A stretch of DNA of 64,000 nt from Streptomyces lavendulae subsp. lavendulae (GCF_002803845.1 NZ_CP024985.1:4278001-4342000); one strand, 5' to 3'; shown: positions 50,616-59,026, counted from the first letter of the stretch. A program made the numbers and translations. Notes: generated from the letters alone by a model not told the origin.

Positions 50616-51791
50616 GTGAGCACCGGCCTCCCCCTCATCACGACCGCGGATCGTCGCCACCGGCTGGGCCGGCGGCATCGGCTGGCCCCTTCTGCCCGTG
50701 CCGCCACCCCGGGCCAGGCGGCGGACGCCGTCGTCGCCCTGCATGCCACCGACGCCGCCACCGTCCACCTCTCCGCCCGCGCCCGCCTCACCGAAGGCGG
50801 ACCCGCCGCGATCGAGGCAGCCCTGTACGAGGACATCAGTCTCGTCCGGCTGCTCAGCATGAGGAACACCCTGTTCGCCGTCTCCACCGAACTCGCCCCC
50901 TACGTGGACGCGTCCTGCGCCCGGAGCATCGCGGCGAAGGAACGCCGCAGCCTCCTCAAGCACCTCGCCGAGGACGGCCAGGGCCTCGACGCCGAGTGGC
51001 TGGCCAGGGCCGAGAACGCCGCTCTCGACGCCCTGGACACCCTGGGGCCCTCGACCGGCAGCCAGCTCTCCGCCGCCGTCCCCGCCCTCCGGCAGAAGAT
51101 CACCATCAACCGGGGCAAGAAGTACGAGGCCGAGACCGGGGTCGCCACCCGGGTGATCCGCGTGCTGGCCGCCGAGGGCCGGATCCGCCGGGACCGGCCC
51201 CGCGGGTCCTGGACCTCCAGCCAGTTCCGCTGGGTGCACACCGAGCCCTGGCCGGCCCTGCCCGCCGCCGAGGCCCGTGCCGAACTCGCCCGCCGCTGGC
51301 TTTACGCCTACGGACCGGCCACCGAGGCCGACCTCAAGTGGTGGACCGGCTGGACCCTGACCGACGTCCGCAAGGCCCTGGCCGCCGTGGCCCCCGCGCA
51401 GGTCCGCCTGGAGGACGGGGGCACGGCCCTCGTGCTGCCCGGCGACACCGCGGCCGAGCCCGCGCCGGAGCCCTGGGCCGCGTTCCTGCCCGGTCTCGAC
51501 CCCAGCGGCATGGGCTGGGCCGACCGCGGCTTCCACCTCGACCCCGCTCACCGGCCCGCCCTGTTCGACTACGCGGGCAACATCGGCCCGACCGTGTGGT
51601 GGAACGGGGAGATCGTCGGCGGCTGGGCCCAGCGGGCGGACGGGGAGATCGTCTGGCGGCTGCTGGCCGACCCCGGCCGGGCGGCCGCGGAGGCGGTCAC
51701 GGCCGAGGCCGCCCGGCTCGCCGAGTGGGTGGGCGACGCCCGGATCACCCCGCGGTTCCGCACCCCGCTGGAGCGCGAACTCACCGCCTGA
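50616..51791 (+). CDS. Winged-helix DNA-binding protein of the AlkZ/YcaQ (HTH_42) family
   Basis: 391 residues from GTG 50616. The N-terminal 'RLGRRHRLAP' and 'VVALHATDAATVHLSARARL' and the 'WTGWTLTDVRKAL' block, followed by 'LLPGLDPSGMGWADRGFHLDP', 'NIGPTVWWNGEIVGGW' and 'ARITPRFRTPLERELTA', are the standard landmarks of HTH_42 proteins. Some members are DNA glycosylases opening interstrand crosslinks (AlkZ needs Q-x-Q/Q-x-D); I do not see that signature clearly, so glycosylase activity is uncertain and a plain DNA-binding role is possible. Ends before a GC-rich gap. Confidence 0.8.
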   Translation: MSTGLPLITTADRRHRLGRRHRLAPSARAATPGQAADAVVALHATDAATVHLSARARLTEGGPAAIEAALYEDISLVRLLSMRNTLFAVSTELAPYVDASCARSIAAKERRSLLKHLAEDGQGLDAEWLARAENAALDALDTLGPSTGSQLSAAVPALRQKITINRGKKYEAETGVATRVIRVLAAEGRIRRDRPRGSWTSSQFRWVHTEPWPALPAAEARAELARRWLYAYGPATEADLKWWTGWTLTDVRKALAAVAPAQVRLEDGGTALVLPGDTAAEPAPEPWAAFLPGLDPSGMGWADRGFHLDPAHRPALFDYAGNIGPTVWWNGEIVGGWAQRADGEIVWRLLADPGRAAAEAVTAEAARLAEWVGDARITPRFRTPLERELTA

Positions 51792-51862
51792 CCCGGGCCG
51801 CCGTGCCGCCGGGGCCCGACGTCGAGGCCGGCCCCGGCCGGCCCCGGACGGCCCCGGTCCCG

Positions 51863-53248
51863 TCAGCCGATGCCGCGCCAGCCCTGCGGGTCCACCCCGC
51901 CGGGCACCGGGGCCTCGGGGTCGTAGGGCTCCCGCGTGAACACGAACGACCCGAGGTCGAGGTGGCTGGGCGATCCGTCGTCCCGCCGGACGGCCCGCAG
52001 GGTCTCCCCCGCGTAATAGCCCGTCAGACCCGTCCAGCTGCCGTCGGGTTCTCCGCGGAACCGCGCCGCGCGGCCGGTGACGCCGGCCGGGCCCAGCTCC
52101 AGCGAGCCGTCCGCGCGCAGCCGCAGCACGTGCGCCGCCGTGCCCCAGTACCAGATCCCGGCCAGCTCCAGCGGCACCCGGTCGGTCTCCCGGAAGGGCC
52201 GCCACGGCTCGGGGAAGCGCGGCTCCGCCTCCGCCACGATCGCGATCAGGTCCATGGCCACGGCCGAAGCGAGCACCCCCGAGGTGCAGTTCGCCAGGAC
52301 GACCGCCGTCAGGTCCTCCTCCTCGCTCAGCCACAGCCCCGCCACGAATCCCGGCAGCGAGCCGCCGTGGCCGACGAGCCGGCGCCCGTCGCTCACGTTC
52401 ACCTGGAGGCCCAGCGCGTAGCCGCCGTCGGAGCTGCCGGGGGCGGCGGGGGCGGCCTGGGCACGCATCTCCCGTACGCTCTCCGCGCTCAGCACCCGCT
52501 CGTCACCGCGCAGCAGGAAGGCGGCGAACCTCGTCAAGTCCCCGGTGGTGGACCACAGCTGACCGGCCGCGGCCATCACCCCGAGGTCCTCCGCGGGCTC
52601 GGGCATCATCAGGTCCGCCCACGGGTGCACCGCCCAGCCGCCGGCGTGCGGTGCGCGCGGTGCGCCGCTCGTCCGGTCCAGCCCCAGCGGCTCCAGCACC
52701 TCGGCGCGCAGCACGTCCTCCCACGGCTTCCCGCGGAGCGCCTCGACCAGGGAACCCAGCAGCGTGTAACCGGGGTTCGAGTAGTGGTGGACGCGTCCGG
52801 GAGCGTGCTTGAAGGGCTCCTCGCCGAGAACCTCGGCCAGCCCCGGCCGCAGTTCGGCGGAGGAACGCTCCCACCACTGGCCCGGGGTCTCGGCCGCCAG
52901 TCCGCCCGTGTGGGCGAGCAGTTGGGCCACGGTCACCTCGTCGGCGCCGGTCCCGGGCAGGTGCCGGCCCAACGGGTCCGAGAGGTCCAGCAGGCCCTCG
53001 TCACGCAGCCGCATCACCAGAACGGCCGTGAAGGTCTTGGTGATCGACCCGATCCGGTACTGCACGTCCCCGTCCGGGCCGTGGCCCTCGACCGAGGTCC
53101 GGGAGCCCTCCCAGAGCACCTCTCCACCGCGCGAGACGGCCGCCACCAGGGACGGTGAGCGCCCCTCGCTCTGCGCGACGGCGAGGCGGTGCCTCAGCGC
53201 GCGCCGGGTGGAGGGGAGCAGTTCCAGATCTTCAGCAAGGGCGTCCAT
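51863..53248 (-). CDS. Serine beta-lactamase-fold hydrolase (class C/EstB-like)
   Basis: 461 residues. The three penicilloyl-serine motifs are present: S-I-T-K (nucleophile Ser) in 'YRIGSITKTFTAVL', Y-S-N in 'VHHYSNPGYTLLG' and H-G-G in 'LVGHGGSLPGF'. No signal peptide, so it is cytoplasmic, and an extra C-terminal beta domain (about residue 340 on) is present. Such proteins are esterases or D-amino-acid peptidases rather than antibiotic-resistance enzymes. It lies 10 bp after dnaB, with a TAGCAT -10 seven bases before its ATG (leaderless pattern), so it may have its own promoter inside the dnaB stop codon. Confidence 0.85.
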   Translation of the reverse strand: MDALAEDLELLPSTRRALRHRLAVAQSEGRSPSLVAAVSRGGEVLWEGSRTSVEGHGPDGDVQYRIGSITKTFTAVLVMRLRDEGLLDLSDPLGRHLPGTGADEVTVAQLLAHTGGLAAETPGQWWERSSAELRPGLAEVLGEEPFKHAPGRVHHYSNPGYTLLGSLVEALRGKPWEDVLRAEVLEPLGLDRTSGAPRAPHAGGWAVHPWADLMMPEPAEDLGVMAAAGQLWSTTGDLTRFAAFLLRGDERVLSAESVREMRAQAAPAAPGSSDGGYALGLQVNVSDGRRLVGHGGSLPGFVAGLWLSEEEDLTAVVLANCTSGVLASAVAMDLIAIVAEAEPRFPEPWRPFRETDRVPLELAGIWYWGTAAHVLRLRADGSLELGPAGVTGRAARFRGEPDGSWTGLTGYYAGETLRAVRRDDGSPSHLDLGSFVFTREPYDPEAPVPGGVDPQGWRGIG

Positions 53249-53255
53249 GCCCGGG

Positions 53256-53261
53256 ATGCTA
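53256..53261 (-). promoter_or_regulatory. Putative leaderless -10 (TAGCAT) at the dnaB stop
   Basis: On the minus strand TAGCAT, seven bases before the beta-lactamase-fold ATG. Its first three bases are the dnaB stop codon TAG. Confidence 0.45.
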
Positions 53262-54740
53262 CGTGTTGGCCATGTCCACGAACCGCGAATAATGACCTTG
53301 GAAGGCCACGGTGATGGTGGCCGTCGGGCCGTTACGGTGCTTGGCCACGATCAGGTCGGCCTCGCCCGCGCGCGGGGACTCCTTCTCGTAGGCGTCCTCG
53401 CGGTGCAGCAGGATCACCATGTCGGCGTCCTGCTCGATGGAACCCGATTCACGCAGGTCGGAGACCATCGGCTTCTTGTCGGTGCGCTGTTCGGGACCAC
53501 GGTTCAGCTGGGACAGCGCGATCACCGGCACCTCCAGCTCCTTGGCCAGCAGCTTGAGGTTTCGGGACATGTCCGAGACCTCCTGCTGACGGCTCTCCGG
53601 ACGGCGGGAGCCGCCCGACTGCATCAGCTGGAGGTAGTCGATGACGACGAGCGAGAGGTCGTTGCGCTGCTTGAGCCGACGGCACTTGGCACGGATCTCC
53701 ATCATCGACAGGTTGGGCGAGTCGTCGATGTACAGCGGGGCGGCCGAGACGTCGGGCATCCGCCGGGCGAGCCGGGTCCAGTCGTCGTCGGTCATGGTGC
53801 CCGAGCGCATGTGGTGCAGCGCCACCCGGGCCTCGGCCGAGAGCAGACGCATGGCGATCTCGTTGCGGCCCATTTCGAGGGAGAAGATGACGCTCGGCAG
53901 GTTGCTCTTGATGGAGCAGGCCCTCGCGAAGTCCAGCGCGAGCGTCGACTTGCCCATGGCGGGACGGGCGGCGATGACGATCATCTGGCCCGGGTGCAGG
54001 CCGTTGGTCAGGGAGTCGAGGTCGGTGAAGCCCGTGGGCACCCCGGACATCTGGCCGGAGCGCGAGCCGATCGCCTCGATCTCGTCGAGCGCGCCCTCCA
54101 TGATGTCGCCGAGCGGGAGGTAGTCCTCGGAGGTCCGCTGCTCGGTGACGGCGTAGATCTCGGCCTGGGCGCTGTTGACGATCTCGTCGACGTCGCCGTC
54201 GGCCGCGTATCCCATCTGCGTGATCTTCGTACCGGCCGCGACCAGGCGGCGCAGGACGGCCCGCTCGTGGACGATCTCGGCGTAGTACTCGGCGTTGGCC
54301 GCGGTGGGCACGGACTGCACCAGGGTGTGCAGGTACGAGGCCCCGCCGACCTTGCTGATCTCTCCTCGCCGGGTGAGCTCCGCACCGACCGTGATGGGGT
54401 CGGCCGGCTCGCCCTTGGCGTACAGGTCGAGGATGGCCTGGTAGATCGTCTCGTGCGAGGGACGGTAGAAGTCGTGGCCCTTGAGGACCTCGACCACGTC
54501 GGCGATCGCGTCCTTGGAGAGCAGCATGCCGCCGAGCACCGACTGCTCGGCGTCGAGGTCCTGCGGGGGGACGCGCTCGAAGCCGCCGCCGCCACCGTCC
54601 CAGGAGCCGCCCTCGCGGCCCCGGTCCTGCTGGTCGTCCCCGCGGCCGCGGCCCTCGGAGTTACGGCGCGTACGGGCGGGCAGACGGTCACTGGGACCGC
54701 TGTCGGCCCAGGGGTCGTCCATGGGCTCGGGCATGCTCAC
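53259..54740 (-). CDS. dnaB: Replicative DNA helicase DnaB
   Basis: 493 residues from GTG 54740, with GGAGGAGG seven bases upstream; the longer frame is not coding. A 60-residue Gly/Arg/Asp-rich extension precedes the N-terminal domain ('PPQDLDAEQSVLGGMLLSKDAI'). The RecA-like C-domain has Walker A 'ARPAMGKSTLAL', 'VVIDYLQLM' (Walker B), 'ALSQLNRGPEQR' and the 'DLRESGSIEQDADMVILLHR' arginine-finger region. No intein is present. The ring helicase unwinds DNA ahead of the fork. Upstream is a 434-bp gap with a DnaA-box cluster. Confidence 0.97.
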   Translation of the reverse strand: MSMPEPMDDPWADSGPSDRLPARTRRNSEGRGRGDDQQDRGREGGSWDGGGGGFERVPPQDLDAEQSVLGGMLLSKDAIADVVEVLKGHDFYRPSHETIYQAILDLYAKGEPADPITVGAELTRRGEISKVGGASYLHTLVQSVPTAANAEYYAEIVHERAVLRRLVAAGTKITQMGYAADGDVDEIVNSAQAEIYAVTEQRTSEDYLPLGDIMEGALDEIEAIGSRSGQMSGVPTGFTDLDSLTNGLHPGQMIVIAARPAMGKSTLALDFARACSIKSNLPSVIFSLEMGRNEIAMRLLSAEARVALHHMRSGTMTDDDWTRLARRMPDVSAAPLYIDDSPNLSMMEIRAKCRRLKQRNDLSLVVIDYLQLMQSGGSRRPESRQQEVSDMSRNLKLLAKELEVPVIALSQLNRGPEQRTDKKPMVSDLRESGSIEQDADMVILLHREDAYEKESPRAGEADLIVAKHRNGPTATITVAFQGHYSRFVDMANT

Positions 54741-54886
54741 CGGGCCGCCTCCTCCCGTCCGCAACGCGGACCTCGCCGTGTCACTCTTTCTACGACACGG
54801 CTCTGACATTTGGGACACCCGGATCGGCGTTCGGCGCGTCGGGCAACGCACAACGGTAGGGCCGCGGACGACGTCAGCCAATCTTG

Positions 54887-54986
54887 TTATCCACAGGCTG
54901 TGTGGATGAGATGTGGACGACCGAGCCAATGCTGTGGGTAACTCACCCGAAGCTGTGCACGGACCGGGGGACGACGCTGTGGACAA
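54887..54986. promoter_or_regulatory. DnaA-box cluster upstream of dnaB
   Basis: Two perfect boxes in opposite orientations (54887-54895 forward; 54978-54986 reverse) frame three one-mismatch boxes, all reverse, in 100 bp. Confidence 0.72.
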
Positions 54987-55162
54987 AATCACCTGACCCA
55001 CCCAGTCACCCCGCCTGACCTGCACTTTCTCCTTCCGCAGGCTGTGGGGAAGAAAATTCTTGGCCACTGTCTCAAGATCGCCTCCAACGGGGTGGGAAGA
55101 ACGCCCAAGTCAGCGCGTCAGTAAGGACTCAAAGACCCTTGCATCCATTACCTGTGGAAGAT

Positions 55163-55168
55163 TAGATT
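55163..55168 (+). promoter_or_regulatory. Putative leaderless -10 (TAGATT) of MATE gene
   Basis: TAGATT, six bases before ATG 55175. Confidence 0.5.
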
Positions 55169-55174
55169 GGGCAC

Positions 55175-56512
55175 ATGACACAGGCCCCCACCGCTGAGAA
55201 GGCTGCCCCGAGACGGCACGACCGCGAGATCCTCACCCTCGCCGTCCCCGCCTTCGGCGCCCTCGTCGCCGAACCCCTCTTCGTGATGGCCGACAGCGCC
55301 ATCGTGGGGCACCTCGGCACCCCCCAGCTGGCCGGCCTCGGCATCGCCGCCGCACTGCTCACCACCGCGGTGAGCGTCTTCGTCTTCCTCGCCTACGCCA
55401 CCACCGCGGCCGTGGCCCGCAGGGTCGGCGCGGGCGACCTCCGGGCCGCCATCCGCCAGGGCATGGACGGCATCTGGCTCGCCCTGCTGCTCGGCGCGGC
55501 CGTCGTCGCCGCGGTCCTGCCCGGCGCACCCTGGCTCGTCTCGCTCTTCGGCGCCTCGGACACGGTCGCCCCGTACGCGGAAACGTATCTGCGGATCTCC
55601 TCGCTCGGCGTCCCGGCCATGCTCGTGGTGCTGGCCGCCACCGGTGTCATACGCGGACTCCAGGACACCCGTACGCCCCTCTACGTGGCCATCGGCGGGT
55701 TCGCGCTCAACGGTGCCCTGAACGTGGCCCTGGTCTACGGCGCGGGCTTCGGCATCGCGGGCTCCGCATGGGGCACCGTCATCGCCCAGTGCGCCATGGC
55801 CGCCGCGTACCTCCTCGTGGTCGTCCGGGGCGCCCGCCGCCACCGGGCCTCACTGCGCCCCGACGCGGCCGGCATCCGTGCCTGCGCCCGGGCGGGCGTG
55901 CCGCTGCTGGTGCGCACCCTGTCCCTGCGCGCCATCCTGTTGATCGCGACCGCCGTGGCGGCCCGGCTGGGGGATGCCGACATCGCCGCCCACCAGATCC
56001 TGCTGTCCCTGTGGAGCCTGCTCGCCTTCGCCCTGGACGCCATCGCGATCGCCGGGCAGGCCATCATCGGCCGCTACCTGGGCGCCGGGGACAGCGCGGG
56101 CGCCAGGGCCGTGTGCCGCCGCATGGTCCAGTGGGGCATCGGCACGGGCCTCGTCCTGGGGCTCCTGGTCGTCCTGGCCCGCCCGGTGTTCATCCCGCTC
56201 TTCACCGGCGACCCGGCGGTCGAGGACGCCCTGCTGCCCGGCCTGCTCGTGGTGGCCCTGGCCCAGCCGGTCTGCGGGATCGTCTTCGTCCTCGACGGGG
56301 TCCTGATGGGCGCCGGCGACGGCCGCTACCTCGCCGGGGCGATGCTGCTGACCCTCGCCGTCTTCACCCCGGCCGCCCTGCTCGTCCCGGCCCTCGGTGG
56401 CGGTCTGACCGCACTCTGGTGGGCCATGACCCTGATGATGCTGGTCCGGATGGTCACCCTCCAGCTGCGCGCCCGCTCCGGCCGGTGGCTGGTCACCGGA
56501 GCCACCCGCTGA
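55175..56512 (+). CDS. MATE-family efflux transporter (DinF-like)
   Basis: 445 residues with twelve membrane spans in two similar halves. The N-terminus 'ILTLAVPAFGALVAEPLFVMADSAIVGHLGTPQLAGLGIA' is the DinF/MATE signature, and the second half repeats it as 'RTLSLRAILLIATAVAARLGDADIAAHQILLSLWSLLAFALDAIAIAGQAIIGRYLGAGD' in outline. It exports organic cations or drugs using sodium or protons. ATG 55175, leaderless TAGATT six bases before. It separates dnaB from the rpsF operon on the opposite strand, although in many bacteria these genes are consecutive. Confidence 0.92.
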   Translation: MTQAPTAEKAAPRRHDREILTLAVPAFGALVAEPLFVMADSAIVGHLGTPQLAGLGIAAALLTTAVSVFVFLAYATTAAVARRVGAGDLRAAIRQGMDGIWLALLLGAAVVAAVLPGAPWLVSLFGASDTVAPYAETYLRISSLGVPAMLVVLAATGVIRGLQDTRTPLYVAIGGFALNGALNVALVYGAGFGIAGSAWGTVIAQCAMAAAYLLVVVRGARRHRASLRPDAAGIRACARAGVPLLVRTLSLRAILLIATAVAARLGDADIAAHQILLSLWSLLAFALDAIAIAGQAIIGRYLGAGDSAGARAVCRRMVQWGIGTGLVLGLLVVLARPVFIPLFTGDPAVEDALLPGLLVVALAQPVCGIVFVLDGVLMGAGDGRYLAGAMLLTLAVFTPAALLVPALGGGLTALWWAMTLMMLVRMVTLQLRARSGRWLVTGATR

Positions 56513-56524
56513 CCGAGGGCGCAC

Positions 56525-56538
56525 GTTTCACGTGAAAC
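56525..56538. promoter_or_regulatory. parS site
   Basis: Exact GTTTCACGTGAAAC, 13 bp after the MATE stop, in the convergent gap before rplI. Confidence 0.93.
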
Positions 56539-56550
56539 ACCGCCGCGAAA

Positions 56551-56588
56551 CCACGGAGCCACGGGACCACGGGACCACGGGACCACCC
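56551..56588. repeat. 8-bp tandem repeat
   Basis: CCACGGAG followed by three exact CCACGGGA units and a decayed CCACCCGG, between the parS site and the rplI terminator. Confidence 0.75.
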
Positions 56589-56598
56589 GGACATGACG

Positions 56599-56628
56599 AA
56601 GGGCCGCACCCCGGAGGGTGCGGCCCTT
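56599..56628 (-). terminator. Terminator of the rpsF-ssb-rpsR-rplI operon
   Basis: AAGGGCCGCACC / GGTGCGGCCCTT, a 12-bp perfect stem with a 6-base loop, 13 bp after the rplI stop. Usable in both directions. Confidence 0.85.
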
Positions 56629-56640
56629 CATGCGCTGCCC

Positions 56641-57087
56641 TTAGGCGGCGACGACCTCGACGCCCACGTTCGCGACGACCTCGGCGTGCAGACGCACGGA
56701 GACCTGGTACGAACCGAGGGTCTTGATCGGGGAGCCCAGCTCCACGCGACGCTTGTCGACCTTCGGGCCACCGGACGCCTCGATCGCCGTGGCGATGTCG
56801 GCCGGGGTGACGGAACCGAAGAGACGGCCGGCGTCACCCGCGCGGGTGGCCAGACGGACCTTCACGCCCTCAAGCTTGGCCTTGACCTCGTTGGCCTGCT
56901 CGATGGTCGCGATCTCGTGGATCTTGCGGGCGCGGCGGATCTGCGCCACGTCCTTCTCGCCACCCTTGGTCCAACGGATCGCGAAGTTCCGCGGGACCAG
57001 GTAGTTGCGAGCGTAACCGTCCTTGACGTCGACGACATCGCCGGCGGCACCGAGGCCAGAAACCTCGTGGGTCAGGATGATCTTCAT
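56641..57087 (-). CDS. rplI: 50S ribosomal protein L9
   Basis: 148 residues, usual length. 'MKIILTHEVSGLGAAGDVVDVKDGYARNYLVPRNFAI' region is the N-terminal rRNA-binding beta domain, and residues 40-80 form the long connecting helix. The C-domain carries 'RLFGSVTPADIATAI' and 'KRRVELGSPIKTLG'. Component of the large ribosomal subunit. Last gene of the minus-strand operon, 18 bp after rpsR, and followed by the 56599 terminator. Confidence 0.98.
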   Translation of the reverse strand: MKIILTHEVSGLGAAGDVVDVKDGYARNYLVPRNFAIRWTKGGEKDVAQIRRARKIHEIATIEQANEVKAKLEGVKVRLATRAGDAGRLFGSVTPADIATAIEASGGPKVDKRRVELGSPIKTLGSYQVSVRLHAEVVANVGVEVVAA

Positions 57088-57105
57088 TAGTCGGTCACCC
57101 TTTCC

Positions 57106-57342
57106 TTATCGCGCGGTGGACGTGTAGGGCAGCAGCGCCATCTCACGGCTGTTCTTCACGGCCGTGGCGACGTCACGCTGGTGCTGCGTGCAGTTGCCGG
57201 TAACGCGGCGGGCACGGATCTTGCCGCGGTCGGAAATGAACTTCCGCAGCATGTTCGTGTCCTTGTAGTCCACGTACGCGGTCTTGTCCTTGCAGAACGC
57301 GCAGACCTTCTTCTTAGGCTTGCGCACAGGCGGCTTCGCCAT
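57106..57342 (-). CDS. rpsR: 30S ribosomal protein S18, zinc-binding form
   Basis: 78 residues. 'CAFCKDK' and 'NCTQHQRD' supply the C-x2-C ... C-x2-H zinc ligands, so this is the C+ form. Streptomycetes often encode a second, zinc-free S18 under Zur control elsewhere; none is in this window. S18 pairs with S6 in the small subunit platform. The gene lies between ssb and rplI, 43 bp after ssb. Confidence 0.97.
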   Translation of the reverse strand: MAKPPVRKPKKKVCAFCKDKTAYVDYKDTNMLRKFISDRGKIRARRVTGNCTQHQRDVATAVKNSREMALLPYTSTAR

Positions 57343-57385
57343 TGTGTCTCTCCTGTGTGATCAAGAAGTGGGGATGGAGCTGCCC

Positions 57386-57976
57386 TTAGAAGGGCGGCTC
57401 GTCCGAGTAGCCGCCGCCGGAGCCGCCGGAGCTTCCGCCCCAGCCGCCCCCGCCGCCGCCCTGCTGCTGGCCACCGGCCGGCGCGCTGGACGCCCACGGG
57501 TCGTCGGAGGGAGCTCCGCCGCCCTGCGGGGCGCCACCGCTGGGGGCTCCGCCCCAGCCGCCGCCACCCTGCTGCTGACCGCCGCCGCCGTATCCACCCT
57601 GGCCACCGCGACCGGTGGTCTTGGCGACCTTGGCCGTGGCGTTCTTCAGGCTGGGGCCGACTTCCTCGACGTCCAGCTCGTAGACCGTGCGCTTGACACC
57701 CTCACGGTCCTCGTACGACCGCTGCCTCAGCCGGCCCTGCACGATGACGCGCATGCCCCGCTGAAGGGACTCGGCGACGTTCTCGGCCGCCTGCCGCCAC
57801 ACCGAGCAGGTCAGGAACAGGCTTTCGCCGTCCTTCCACTCGTTCGTCTGACGGTCGAAGGTGCGGGGAGTGGACGCGACACGGAACTTCGCGACCGCCG
57901 CACCCGAGGGGGTGAAGCGCAGCTCGGGGTCGTCGACGAGATTGCCGACGACCGTGATGACGGTCTCGCCTGCCAT
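57386..57976 (-). CDS. ssb: Single-stranded DNA-binding protein
   Basis: 196 residues. The OB fold covers about residues 1-110 ('ETVITVVGNLVDDPELRFTPSGAAVAKFRVAST', '...GESLFLTCSVWRQAAENVAESLQRGMRVIVQGRLRQRSYE...' in outline). A Gly/Gln-rich linker follows and the acidic tip D-E-P-P-F ends the protein, as needed to recruit replication and repair proteins. In Streptomyces this is the essential SsbA-type copy. Gene order rpsF-ssb-rpsR is standard. Confidence 0.97.
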   Translation of the reverse strand: MAGETVITVVGNLVDDPELRFTPSGAAVAKFRVASTPRTFDRQTNEWKDGESLFLTCSVWRQAAENVAESLQRGMRVIVQGRLRQRSYEDREGVKRTVYELDVEEVGPSLKNATAKVAKTTGRGGQGGYGGGGQQQGGGGWGGAPSGGAPQGGGAPSDDPWASSAPAGGQQQGGGGGGWGGSSGGSGGGYSDEPPF

Positions 57977-58048
57977 GGATGAACCTCTCGGCGGGGATTG
58001 CTGCTGGGCTGCTGTGCTACTCGGTCCCGATTACCGCTGAACCGAAGT

Positions 58049-58339
58049 TCAGTGGGTCTCGGGGCGGAGGACCTTGGTCCGGAGAACCGACTCGTTCAGG
58101 TTCATCTGGCGGTCGAGCTCCTTGACGACCGCAGGCTCGGCCTGCAGGTCGAGGACCGAGTAGATGCCCTCGGGCTTCTTCTTGATCTCGTAAGCGAGAC
58201 GACGACGGCCCCAGGTGTCGACCTTCTCGACCTTTCCGTTGCCCTCACGGACGACGGAGAGGAAGTTCTCGATCAGGGGGGCGACAGCGCGCTCCTCCAG
58301 ATCGGGGTCGAGGATGACCATCACTTCGTAGTGACGCAT
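58049..58339 (-). CDS. rpsF: 30S ribosomal protein S6
   Basis: 96 residues from ATG 58339 with GGAGGTGGG nine bases upstream; the longer frame is not coding. 'MRHYEVMVILDPDLEERAV' and 'VDTWGRRRLAYEIKKKPEGIYSVLDL' are typical S6. Partner of S18. First gene of the operon. Two short hairpins in its leader (58368-58386 and 58411-58432) could be an S6:S18 binding site. Confidence 0.97.
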   Translation of the reverse strand: MRHYEVMVILDPDLEERAVAPLIENFLSVVREGNGKVEKVDTWGRRRLAYEIKKKPEGIYSVLDLQAEPAVVKELDRQMNLNESVLRTKVLRPETH

Positions 58340-58367
58340 GTGGAACCCACCTCCTTTGGACTCAGCG

Positions 58368-58432
58368 GCCACGGTCGTTCCGTGGCAGGAGGGTCGTGAT
58401 GCGTGCCGCACGGTGTCCGAGAGCAGACACCG
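58368..58432 (-). promoter_or_regulatory. Two hairpins in the rpsF leader
   Basis: GCCACGG-TCGTT-CCGTGGC (58368-58386) and CGGTGTC-(8)-GACACCG (58411-58432), both in the untranslated leader between the probable promoter and the ribosome site. Confidence 0.4.
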
Positions 58433-58592
58433 CGCAGACCGTACAGACTACCCCGCCGACTCCTTCCGGTTGAAATCCGGCAGGAGAGGGCCACAATCTG
58501 TAAGCACCGGGTGTGCTCGGTGCTATGTCCTCCGGCATCCGCCGGGGGCGGCCCCGCAGCACCGCTCTGCTGCAGCCAGGAGGTGCCTTCCG

Positions 58593-58913
58593 ATGGCACA
58601 GGCAATGCGACGCCAGTCCACCCAGTCGATCTCCCTCTTCTCGACCGACGGCAAGCCCCACCCGCTCCAGGACACCCTGGTGGCGGTCACCCTGGTCCTC
58701 GGCGCCGTGGCGTTCGTCACTGCGTTCTTCCACAATCTGCACCTGCTCACCTCCTGGACCGGGCTGGTCGGGATCGTGACGGGGCTGTACGGACAGTTCA
58801 TCTCCGCCACGACACGCGAGCGCTTCGCACTGATCATCGGCCTTGGCGCGTCTGCCATCGGCTTCTTCCTCGGCATGGCACACGGCGGCCTCTTCGGCGG
58901 CTGGCTGGGCTGA
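58593..58913 (+). CDS. Conserved small membrane protein of unknown function
   Basis: 106 residues from ATG 58593 with AGGAGGTG nine bases upstream, a strong start. A 35-residue basic/polar N-terminus precedes three hydrophobic spans ('TLVAVTLVLGAVAFVTAFF', 'SWTGLVGIVTGLYGQF', 'ALIIGLGASAIGFFLGMA'). I do not recognise a family beyond streptomycete membrane proteins. It lies between the divergent rpsF promoter and femX, in the position where S. coelicolor also has a small membrane gene. Confidence 0.75.
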   Translation: MAQAMRRQSTQSISLFSTDGKPHPLQDTLVAVTLVLGAVAFVTAFFHNLHLLTSWTGLVGIVTGLYGQFISATTRERFALIIGLGASAIGFFLGMAHGGLFGGWLG

Positions 58914-58998
58914 CCGGGGGACCTCCGCGACGGGGCGCCGGCCACACGCCGGCCCGGGCTACGGCCCGTCCCCCAGATGGGTGGCGCACCTGTCGCAG

Positions 58999-59026
58999 TA
59001 GGCTTCGCGCCATAGCCAGCGAAGCC
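58999..59026 (+). promoter_or_regulatory. femX promoter element and leader hairpin
   Basis: TAGGCT (58999-59004) is a -10 candidate. It overlaps an 8-bp stem GGCTTCGC / GCGAAGCC (59001-59008 and 59019-59026). GGAGGAG at 59030-59036 is the ribosome site for ATG 59046. Confidence 0.45.

Larger units (their letters stand above)
54741..55174. other. 434-bp dnaB-MATE gap with DnaA-box cluster
   Basis: No gene. It holds TTATCCACA (54887-54895, perfect), TGTGGATGA (54901), TGTGGACGA (54912), TGTGGGTAA (54933) and TGTGGACAA (54978-54986, perfect), plus a looser TGTGGGGAA at 55041. Spacing is mostly 11-21 bp. The region is less GC-rich than average. Confidence 0.7.

Noticed and set aside
49310..53158. 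1282-codon plus-strand frame spanning the GNAT genes and beyond
   Set aside because: It crosses several well-supported genes in another frame or strand and is Arg/Pro-rich; shadow.
51863..53248. Antibiotic-resistance beta-lactamase
   Set aside because: It has S-x-x-K, Y-x-N and H-x-G motifs but no signal peptide and an extra C-terminal domain; an esterase or peptidase role is more likely.
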